Origin: Gammaproteobacteria bacterium UBA2955
GTDB taxonomy: Bacteria; Pseudomonadota; Gammaproteobacteria; Pseudomonadales; Azotimanducaceae
Reading direction: 5' to 3'
DNA length: 20,976 bases
NCBI GenBank assembly: GCA_002348825.1
Contig: DEBN01000077.1
Span: 6,966 to 27,941, forward strand
The position numbers and the translations under genes are program-made. This document shows positions 15,174 to 20,976 of the stretch, piece after piece. Every line of letters begins with the position of its first letter. Position 1 is the first letter of the stretch. The notes beneath the pieces were generated by a model. The model was not told the origin of the DNA and did no database searches. It saw only the letters and a program-made list of their open reading frames with translations.

Positions 15174-15782
15174 CTAGGCCGGTAGATCTGAGGGATGGTC
15201 GATGTCTTGAATGATGCCTGTGTCGTTGCAGTCGTAGTAATCGATTTGATCTGCCCGTTGTTGAATTAAACTTCGCGCCCCTGTGTCGCCTGCGCTTGCC
15301 CTAACCTCATCGAATAGTCGCTGGTGAATGCCGATGGGATGACCATGCTGCCGCTCCAAGAGGGTAGCTCTAGGATCGACGAGACGAGGTTGTATCAGTG
15401 GCGCATTGCTGGTTCTGGCGTGCGATATAAGACCGACTAATGTGGCCTGAGATACAAAAGGCATATCAAGTAGCGCCACGAAGGCCCAGGTCCAATCGAT
15501 TTCAGCAAAGCCTGCGCTTAGTGAATGTCCCATCCCTTGATGCGCAAGCGGCGCGCGGATGATTGCTAGATTTGGGAATTTTTCAATGTCGGTAACGAAA
15601 TTCGTCGGCTCGTCCTCTTCACGCAACACCAAACGCACTTGCGCGAAGACGGCGCAGTAGGTCCCGATCGTAGTGGCGGCGACGGTGCTCTGCCGCATCG
15701 TCGCGAAACGTTTATCGCGGCCAAAACGGCGGCCGAAGCCCGCCCCAAGAATTACACAGCCAATGTTTTGAAGATCCGTCAC
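15174..15782 (-). CDS. MobA-like NTP transferase, probable molybdenum cofactor cytidylyltransferase (MocA family)
   Basis: A 202-residue nucleotidyltransferase. The N-terminal nucleotide-binding motif is LGAGFGRRFGRDKR (12-25), the metal-binding LLDMP motif is at 104-108, GHPIG at 147-151, GDTGAR at 165-170 and DIDHP at 193-197; this set is typical of MocA, which attaches CMP to molybdopterin cofactor for xanthine-dehydrogenase-type enzymes, more than of MobA (GMP). The start appears to be a GTG at 15780-15782, three bases after the xdhC stop, with only a weak upstream ribosome site, so translation is probably coupled to xdhC. Pairing with XdhC strongly supports a role in maturing a molybdenum hydroxylase encoded elsewhere. 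Confidence 0.84.
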   Translation of the reverse strand: MTDLQNIGCVILGAGFGRRFGRDKRFATMRQSTVAATTIGTYCAVFAQVRLVLREEDEPTNFVTDIEKFPNLAIIRAPLAHQGMGHSLSAGFAEIDWTWAFVALLDMPFVSQATLVGLISHARTSNAPLIQPRLVDPRATLLERQHGHPIGIHQRLFDEVRASAGDTGARSLIQQRADQIDYYDCNDTGIIQDIDHPSDLPA

Positions 15783-15785
15783 TGC

Positions 15786-16799
15786 TTAGGCCAGAGCGGG
15801 GTTTTTCCCGTCAGCGTTGGCTAAGGCACTTGTTTCTGAGTTTTCGGTTTTACGTTTAGCGGTGATTTCTGCAAGCACCGCGATGGCGATCTCCGGCGGT
15901 GTTTTGCTGCCGATGGGCAGGCCTATCGGTGCATGTAAGCGCGACAGAGCCTGGGCTGACAAGCCGAGTGTAAGTAGTCGTTCGCGGCGGCTTGCAGAGG
16001 TGCGTGATGAGCCCATAGCACCCACATAAAATGCGCGGGTATTCAGCGCCTCCATAAGGCCCATGTCATCTATACGGGGGTCGTGAGTCATAGCGACGAT
16101 AGCTGTGGCGTAATCATCAGCGAACGCGCGAACGGCGTCGTCCGGCATGTCGCAAACTTTAGTGACGCCGTCCACAGGAAACTGTTCAAGCAGATCCTCT
16201 CGTGGATCGCATACAGTGACCTGATAATCGAGCATCTTCGCCATGTCCGCCAGATAGTGACTGACCATCCCAGCGCCAATAATAAAGAGGTGGAAACTTG
16301 GTCCATAGGTATGTTTGAGCAGTTGCGTGTCCGCCGACCAATTTAGTGGTGCAGGTTCGCTAGCCGATGTCAGTGCTACGGCATCCGAGTTCAGGTCCAC
16401 CGTGCGCAACATCCAGCGGCGTTCATGCAGCGCCTGATACAACTGCTCGAATTGATCTATGGTTTGATTATTGACTTTTTGTGGTTCGATGATGATGTCG
16501 AGATGGCCGCCACAAGGTAGTCCAAATTTTTCGGTTTCCTCCGTGGTGACGCCATAGCGGAACAACTGCGCGTGGTCTGCTGCGAGTTCACCGTTTAGGA
16601 GTTTCTCTTGCAGGTCATCCTCGACACAGCCGCCAGATAACGAACCGACCAAGACGCCGTCACTATTACAGCCGAGCAAGGAACCTACTGGGCGTGGTGA
16701 AGAGCCCCAGGTTGCAGCCACGGTTGCAAGCCAACAGCGGCTGCCGCTGCGCAGCCAGGCTAAAATCTGGCTTATGACTTCTCTATCTACTGCGTGCAT
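15786..16799 (-). CDS. xdhC: XdhC/CoxI-family molybdenum cofactor insertion chaperone
   Basis: A 337-residue XdhC/CoxI protein, which binds molybdenum cofactor, helps sulfurate it and delivers it to xanthine-dehydrogenase-family hydroxylases. The N-terminal domain has TVAATWGSSPRPVGS (26-40), GSLSGGCVEDDL (52-63) with the conserved Cys58, and FGLPCGGHLDIIIEP (92-106). The C-terminal Rossmann domain has LFIIGAGMVS (171-180) and TVCDPRE, and near the end HAPIGLPIGSKTPPEIAIAVLAEI (289-312). The last 25 residues are a non-conserved polar tail. It overlaps no gene; mocA starts three bases after its stop. The molybdenum enzyme itself is not in this window. Confidence 0.92.
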   Translation of the reverse strand: MHAVDREVISQILAWLRSGSRCWLATVAATWGSSPRPVGSLLGCNSDGVLVGSLSGGCVEDDLQEKLLNGELAADHAQLFRYGVTTEETEKFGLPCGGHLDIIIEPQKVNNQTIDQFEQLYQALHERRWMLRTVDLNSDAVALTSASEPAPLNWSADTQLLKHTYGPSFHLFIIGAGMVSHYLADMAKMLDYQVTVCDPREDLLEQFPVDGVTKVCDMPDDAVRAFADDYATAIVAMTHDPRIDDMGLMEALNTRAFYVGAMGSSRTSASRRERLLTLGLSAQALSRLHAPIGLPIGSKTPPEIAIAVLAEITAKRKTENSETSALANADGKNPALA

Positions 16800-17313
16800 T
16801 CATCACTCTGAATAAATTGGGCTTGCCCAGTATGCACTGAAGTTTAACTCAACTTCGGTAAAGCGGTGGTCCCATATCGATTTAAGATATTGGCCCGAGA
16901 TTGCCTACATCAGCAGAGTTTGCGTGTGTTGCAGCGTTAAAGGTGTAGTTGCAATGTCTTCAGAAATGAGCGCGGCGGTCGTTCGAAGATTCTTTGAGGG
17001 TTCATCGGTTAGCGGATGAATCTCAGCAGCAGTTAACCTATGCTGTGCCTGCGGAAGCACCACCGCGACAGATGTGCAACAGCTCCGGAAATGCCACGCT
17101 CGCATACTGTTTGGGCAACTAGAGCCCCGTCGTTACTGTCGCAATAGGCGTGTTCGGTATGGCCAATCAATCTGCAAGCGCGGTGGACTTGGAAAAAATG
17201 ACACCGACCCCTATCCACGGCGCTTGGCGGAGCGCTCGCATATCGTTGTGGTAGCGGCGCGAGACTGCGGCTTTAGATTCGTCTTCGTTTATTGAAAATA
17301 CATAGGAACAAAC
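16800..17313. other. gene-free stretch between xdhC and pepN with several small inverted repeats
   Basis: No reading frame here resembles a known protein, and the longest ones (about 60-75 codons) lack good starts or family features. It holds the divergent promoters of xdhC and pepN. Three inverted repeats can be seen: TGGGC-TT-GCCCA (16818-16829), GAAGTT-N6-AACTTC (16839-16856) and TTCATC-N8-GATGAA (17001-17020). A 21-codon frame opens at ATG 16954 and is followed in the same frame, after a stop, by an open stretch to 17295. This could be a decayed gene, but I recognise no family in it. Confidence 0.5.
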
Positions 17314-19986
17314 GTGCAACAAGGATTACCTCAGCCCATAGCTTTAGCAGACTACCGAGCACCGGAGTATCGAACGGTGCGTACAGACCTTGTGTTTGAT
17401 ATTCGCGATGGCGTCACTGAAGTGACGAGTACACTGGATATAGAGCGCCAGACACCGCAGGGCTCAGAGCTGAGATTGGACGGACAAGAACTTGAACTGG
17501 TCAGTGTGGAACTGGACGGTCGAATCTTATCCAGTAACGAATATCAGATTGAGAACGAACAGCTGATCCTCCGGGATCTTCGAGATCAGCACCAGGTGCG
17601 CATAGTCACGCGTATTTGCCCCGAACAAAACACGGCTCTGGAAGGGCTGTATCGGTCGAGCAACATGTACTGTACTCAATGCGAAGCGCAGGGGTTTCGT
17701 AAAATTACCTACTATCAGGATCGGCCCGATGTTCTGTCGAAATTTACCACAACGATTATTGCCGACTCGGAGCGCTATCCGAATTTATTGTCTAACGGCA
17801 ACCTGGTTGCGGAAGAGCTCTTGTCTGACGGGCGAAAGAAAGTAACTTGGGAGGACCCCTTTGCAAAACCCTGCTATCTATTTGCGTTAGTTGCAGGCGA
17901 TTTGGCAGTGCTTGAGGATAAATTTACCACCGCGAGTGGGCGAATAGTCGAGTTAAAGATCTTCTCGGAACCGCACAACATAGAACAATGTCATTACGCG
18001 ATGGATGCTTTGAAGCGATCTATGCGCTGGGACGAGGAACGCTTTGGCCGCGAATACGACCTGGATATTTTCATGATCGTTGCCGTTGAAGATTTCAATA
18101 TGGGCGCTATGGAGAACAAGGGCCTGAATATCTTTAATACGTCCTGCGTGCTCGCGTCGAAAGATACTGCTACTGATGACGCTTACCAGCGTGTAGAGGC
18201 GGTAGTTGCCCATGAATATTTCCATAATTGGTCAGGCAATCGGGTGACCTGCAGAGACTGGTTTCAGCTTAGCCTTAAAGAGGGCTTTACAGTCTTTCGT
18301 GATGCCGAGTTCTCCGCTGATATGAACTCCCGCGCAGTCAAGCGTATTGAAGACGTTGGCTTTTTACGCTCAATTCAATTTGCCGAAGACGCCAGCCCTC
18401 TGGCCCACCCGGTGCGCCCGAGTTCGTATATAGAAATCTCAAACTTCTACACCACCACCATCTACGAAAAGGGCGCAGAAGTCGTTGGTATGTACCGCAC
18501 TTTGCTCGGTGAAGAAAAGTTTCGTCAGGGCACCGACCTGTATTTTGATCGTCATGATGGTGAAGCGGCGACCACCGATGATTTTATGCGGGCTATGAGT
18601 GATGTCGGTGACATTGATTTTGAACAGTTTGCACGTTGGTACGAACAAGCCGGTACTCCGGTTCTGAGAGTAGAGGAGCGGTATGCAGATGGAACCCTGG
18701 CACTGATTGTTGAACAGTCTTGCCCGGCGACGCCGGGGCAGGAACACAAGCTCCCCTTCCATATGCCGGTGCTGCTTGGTTTGTTGGATAAAGATGGACA
18801 GGATGTCGCTCTTGCAACTGAACAGATCGTGACGACCGCGCAAACTGAACTGCGCGATAACGGCCGCTCCGTACTGCTGAATTTGCGAGAGTCGACCACG
18901 GAGATTGAGTTTACCGGCTTTGCCGAAAAACCAGTCGTCAGTTTTTTGCGCCAGTTTTCAGCACCGGTAAACGTGCAATACCATCGCCCCGTAGCAGAGT
19001 TAGATTTTCTTGCCCGCAACGACCAAGATGGCTTCGTGCGTTGGGACGCGCTGCAGTCCATCTGGATGTCACACTTTGATGTACGACAAACAGCAGCTGG
19101 CGCTCAGCCGCTGGCGGCTTTTCGGAGCATTGCCGAACATGCACTTACGCTTAAAGACAGCGACGCAAAACTGCTGGCGGCAACCATGTTGGCGGTGCCT
19201 AGCGAGCTCTATTTGTTTGAGCAGCTGCGAGGGTTCGACGCGCATGCCTTGCTGGATGCCAGAGACGCTGCAGTGGTTTCAGTAGCGACCGATAGCGGGG
19301 ATCTTTGGCAGAAACTTTACGCAACTTTTGCGGCTCGAACGTCGTATCAGGTAGACGCAGACAGTATTGCCGATCGCGCGCTGGCCAATACAGGCTTCAA
19401 CTATTGGTGCCGTAGTTTAGCCGCCGAGGGGCAACTTGCAGAGTTACAGCTGCAGCTCAAGACGCGTTATGCGTCGGCAGATAACCTCACAGATCGGCGC
19501 GCTGTGTTGTCCTTAGCGTGTCGCTTGCCAGAAGTAGAACCGGCGTTGCGTCAGGAAATTCTGCAGGACTTCTACAACAATTGGCAGCACGAGGCGTTGG
19601 TGATTGATCTGTGGTTTAACGTGCAAGCGCAAAGTCCCCTTACGGATGTTGCTGGGATACAGCGGCTTGTGGAACATCCCAGCTTTGATCGTAAAAATCC
19701 AAATCGTGTGCGCTCTGTCTATGGGGCTTTTGGCATGCTAAATCTACGCCGTTTGCACGCGCTAGATGGCAGTGGTTACCGGTTTGTCGCCACGGCGGTG
19801 GCGGAGATGGACGGCCTTAATCCGCAAATCGCTGCTAGGCTGGCTACGCCGCTTACTCGATGGAAGAAGTTTGACGCCCAACGGCAGCAGCTCATGCAAA
19901 GTGCGCTGCGTACGCTGTTGCACGATGGAGATCATGCACCCTCAAAAGATCTGTTTGAAATAGTGAGTAAGAGTTTGGCAGGCTGA
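17314..19986 (+). CDS. pepN: aminopeptidase N (M1 family zinc peptidase)
   Basis: An 890-residue M1 aminopeptidase (E. coli PepN 870) that removes N-terminal residues from peptides in the cytoplasm. The substrate N-terminus-binding GAMENKG motif begins at Gly264. The zinc site is His300-Glu301-x-x-His304 (HEYFHNW) with Glu323 (LKEGFTVFRD) as third ligand and Glu301 as general base. The NFYTTTIYEKGAEVV stretch carries the transition-state tyrosine, and SVYGAFGMLN near the C-terminus is typical of the PepN subfamily. There is no signal peptide. The start is a GTG with AGGA about 6 bases upstream. It is monocistronic: the gene-free stretch precedes it and an intrinsic terminator overlaps its stop. 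Confidence 0.97.
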   Translation: MQQGLPQPIALADYRAPEYRTVRTDLVFDIRDGVTEVTSTLDIERQTPQGSELRLDGQELELVSVELDGRILSSNEYQIENEQLILRDLRDQHQVRIVTRICPEQNTALEGLYRSSNMYCTQCEAQGFRKITYYQDRPDVLSKFTTTIIADSERYPNLLSNGNLVAEELLSDGRKKVTWEDPFAKPCYLFALVAGDLAVLEDKFTTASGRIVELKIFSEPHNIEQCHYAMDALKRSMRWDEERFGREYDLDIFMIVAVEDFNMGAMENKGLNIFNTSCVLASKDTATDDAYQRVEAVVAHEYFHNWSGNRVTCRDWFQLSLKEGFTVFRDAEFSADMNSRAVKRIEDVGFLRSIQFAEDASPLAHPVRPSSYIEISNFYTTTIYEKGAEVVGMYRTLLGEEKFRQGTDLYFDRHDGEAATTDDFMRAMSDVGDIDFEQFARWYEQAGTPVLRVEERYADGTLALIVEQSCPATPGQEHKLPFHMPVLLGLLDKDGQDVALATEQIVTTAQTELRDNGRSVLLNLRESTTEIEFTGFAEKPVVSFLRQFSAPVNVQYHRPVAELDFLARNDQDGFVRWDALQSIWMSHFDVRQTAAGAQPLAAFRSIAEHALTLKDSDAKLLAATMLAVPSELYLFEQLRGFDAHALLDARDAAVVSVATDSGDLWQKLYATFAARTSYQVDADSIADRALANTGFNYWCRSLAAEGQLAELQLQLKTRYASADNLTDRRAVLSLACRLPEVEPALRQEILQDFYNNWQHEALVIDLWFNVQAQSPLTDVAGIQRLVEHPSFDRKNPNRVRSVYGAFGMLNLRRLHALDGSGYRFVATAVAEMDGLNPQIAARLATPLTRWKKFDAQRQQLMQSALRTLLHDGDHAPSKDLFEIVSKSLAG

Positions 19987-20005
19987 TTCAGGCCTGCCGG
20001 TTTTT
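19977..20005 (+). terminator. intrinsic terminator of pepN, overlapping its stop codon
   Basis: GGCAGGC (19977-19983) pairs perfectly with GCCTGCC (19992-19998) around an 8-base loop that contains the TGA stop; GG and five T's follow. The left arm is the last coding sequence of pepN (Ala-Gly codons). Confidence 0.85.
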
Positions 20006-20185
20006 CCTGGAAGCAGGATTAGTGGCAATTTTAGATCCACGCACTCAGCTTACCCCTCCAATAATTAAACTACTTATGCCCTAACGCCAACCGTTCGTCG
20101 GATAAACCCTACCGCTTATCCTAAGTTGTTCGTTTTAACCTGAATCTGCGTTTACAAATACACAGAGCAGTACAAAGGCTTCGAA

Positions 20186-20224
20186 GCGTAGTTCGATTAA
20201 AAGCTCTTGAGCGCAGTTCGGTTA
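20186..20224 (+). repeat. pair of 14-base direct repeats, 25 bases apart
   Basis: GCGTAGTTCGATTA (20186-20199) and GCGCAGTTCGGTTA (20211-20224) differ at two positions and start 25 bases apart. Imperfect direct repeats at two to three helical turns are common as binding sites for response regulators. Site function is inferred. Confidence 0.45.
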
Positions 20225-20304
20225 GGCGGATTGATTGCGGGGTTACCTATCCAATTTAGGCAATTGTGTATCCCAACAGCCGAGACGCGACTGAGTGTTA
20301 CTAA

Positions 20305-20320
20305 AACGTCCTTTGACGTT
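20305..20320. repeat. perfect inverted repeat AACGTC-N4-GACGTT
   Basis: Six-base arms (20305-20310 and 20315-20320) flank CTTT; a further AACGTC half-site occurs at 20491-20496. It could be a dimeric regulator site or a small hairpin in the leader. There is no T-run after it, so it is not a terminator. Confidence 0.4.
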
Positions 20321-20408
20321 AAACCTGTGGGGATGCAGCAGACGGTTGTTTTTTTTGGTTGATTTTCAAGCTGGTGTGTGGCGTCAGTCGTTAGTGCACG
20401 GGCTAATG

Positions 20409-20433
20409 AGCTAAAGCTAAAGAAGAGCTAAAG
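20409..20433 (+). repeat. three copies of AGCTAAAG in the leader
   Basis: Copies at 20409-20416, 20415-20422 and 20426-20433; the first two share two bases. They open a purine-rich tract that continues to about 20446. The role is unknown: a protein-binding site in RNA or DNA, or slippage, would all be possible. Confidence 0.5.
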
Positions 20434-20443
20434 AAGTGAAGAG

Positions 20444-20488
20444 ATGAATCTCGGGCGCGCAATAGCAACAAAAACACAAGAACAATAA
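20444..20488 (+). CDS. possible 14-residue leader peptide
   Basis: ATG at 20444 opens a 14-codon frame (MNLGRAIATKTQEQ) closing with TAA at 20486-20488. An AAGAAG tract lies 7 bases before the ATG. It sits 135 bases before the GfcA-like gene. A frame this short arises by chance, so this is only a candidate. The peptide has no run of one amino acid that would suggest classical attenuation. Confidence 0.15.
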   Translation: MNLGRAIATKTQEQ

Positions 20489-20623
20489 ATAACGTCAACA
20501 AGAAGTTACAACCGACCGAAAAGCCCGCATCAACCAAGACTCAGATCAGAGCTTCGCACGGGAATAAAGAGTGCTAGCAGAAACGATGAAAAACAACAGA
20601 CCAAAACTATTCGGGAGATTCTT

Positions 20624-20976
20624 ATGGCGGGTTTAAAGCAAGCATCTGCGAAACGCGCAGCCACGGTATTGGGCGCAGTGGCGATTCTGTTCGCTTCTTT
20701 CAGCTCCTTTGCGGAAGGGGCTGGGGTAGGTGACAGTGGCTCGGCAGCAGGTAGTGCGCCTAGCGGTGGTGCAGCAGCAGGTGGCGCCGCCGCAGGCGGT
20801 ATCACTACAGGTACCGCTGTAGCGCTGGGCTTGGTAGGCGCAGGCATCTTAGCAGGCGTTATCAGTCAGATTGATGATGATAGTAGTTCCCCGAGCCAGT
20901 CTGGCGTTACGCCTGTGGACCCGCCTGCTACGCCGAGCACGACGACAACCACGACTACGACTACCACTACAGCGAC
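20624..20976 (+). CDS. secreted Gly/Ala/Ser-rich protein with poly-Thr tract, GfcA/YjbE-like (N-terminal part; runs off the window)
   Basis: The 117 visible residues begin with a signal peptide (basic MAGLKQASAKR, hydrophobic core 13-25, likely cleavage after SSFA30). A Gly/Ala/Ser-rich low-complexity stretch (31-59) follows, then a glycine-zipper-like hydrophobic segment (about 60-80, TAVALGLVGAGILAGVI), an acidic turn (QIDDD), a Ser/Pro-rich linker and eleven consecutive threonines (106-116). Signal peptide, glycine-rich hydrophobic segment and poly-Thr in this order resemble GfcA (YmcD) and YjbE of E. coli, the small first genes of the gfcABCDE/yjbEFGH exopolysaccharide operons. GGGAG lies 6 bases before the ATG. 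Similarity is compositional, so homology is not proved; secretion-operon genes would be expected just downstream. Confidence 0.7.
   Translation, partial: MAGLKQASAKRAATVLGAVAILFASFSSFAEGAGVGDSGSAAGSAPSGGAAAGGAAAGGITTGTAVALGLVGAGILAGVISQIDDDSSSPSQSGVTPVDPPATPSTTTTTTTTTTTA

Larger units (their letters stand above)
19987..20623 (+). promoter_or_regulatory. long upstream region/possible leader of the GfcA-like gene
   Basis: Some 637 bases without a convincing gene separate the pepN stop from the start of the poly-threonine protein. After the terminator the base composition becomes A/T-richer, and from about 20400 the plus strand is strongly purine-rich and C-poor, as an unstructured leader might be. 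Several repeats (listed separately) lie between 20186 and 20433, and there is a run of eight T's near 20347-20356. I looked for the JUMPstart/ops element (GGCGGTAG) of RfaH-controlled polysaccharide operons and found only GGCGGATT at 20225, which does not match. No known riboswitch consensus was recognised. Confidence 0.5.

Noticed and set aside
15150..15180. Bidirectional terminator between nadK and mocA
   Set aside because: Only a 4-base stem (TCGC/GCGA) without a T-run could be drawn; not enough to call.
20225..20232. JUMPstart/ops element for RfaH control of a polysaccharide operon
   Set aside because: Only GGCGG is shared; the rest of the ops consensus is absent.
20530..20847. Proline/alanine-rich 105-codon minus-strand frame
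   Set aside because: It is the mirror of the Gly/Ala-rich coding sequence on the plus strand, which has a signal peptide and a well-placed ribosome-binding site.
1..20976. CRISPR arrays, tRNA genes, insertion sequences or phage genes
   Set aside because: No regularly spaced repeats, cloverleaf-like segments, transposase motifs or terminal inverted repeats were seen on reading the window; gene content is chromosomal and metabolic.

Overview
The window looks like chromosomal DNA of a free-living, probably aquatic, gammaproteobacterium of moderate GC. The housekeeping genes (pepN, nadK, cysE, a YbaN-type DUF454 gene) have close enterobacterial-type relatives, and the accessory part is rich in CoA-thioester and sugar-oxidation genes. 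No insertion sequence, phage gene, CRISPR array, tRNA or rRNA was seen.

Left part (1-10134), a catabolic island. On the minus strand are a membrane-anchored protein of unknown function and the N-terminal half of a family III CoA-transferase. Divergent from them, eight genes run left to right with very short gaps or overlaps: SDR, MFS transporter, Tat-dependent 'gluconate 2-dehydrogenase subunit 3'-type small subunit, FAD GMC dehydrogenase with a four-cysteine (3Fe-4S type) motif, membrane-anchored ThuA protein, acyl-CoA dehydrogenase, an aminoglycoside-phosphotransferase-like kinase fused to a DUF6285-like domain, and a second SDR. The first block resembles periplasmic sugar/glycoside oxidation systems. 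The second (acyl-CoA dehydrogenase, kinase, SDR) resembles the levulinate/4-hydroxyacid pathway (LvaC, LvaA+LvaB, LvaD) and the animal ACAD10/11 proteins. The two blocks are joined by an 11-base overlap between thuA-like and acyl-CoA dehydrogenase genes. This is the most interesting part of the window; no regulator is encoded with it.

Middle (10144-16799). A minus-strand trio (DUF454 membrane protein, PfkB-family kinase, D-cysteine desulfhydrase-like PLP enzyme) lies convergent to the catabolic operon. A FrnE/DsbA-like oxidoreductase (plus) is convergent with cysE (minus), which is divergent from nadK (plus). nadK is convergent with xdhC-mocA (minus), a maturation pair for a molybdenum hydroxylase that is not itself in the window.

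Right part (16800-20976). A 514-base gene-free stretch precedes pepN (aminopeptidase N), which ends in a clear intrinsic terminator. A 640-base stretch with several repeats, without a convincing gene, leads to the start of a secreted Gly/Ala/Ser-rich, poly-threonine protein resembling GfcA/YjbE, the first gene of group-4-capsule-like exopolysaccharide operons; it runs off the window.
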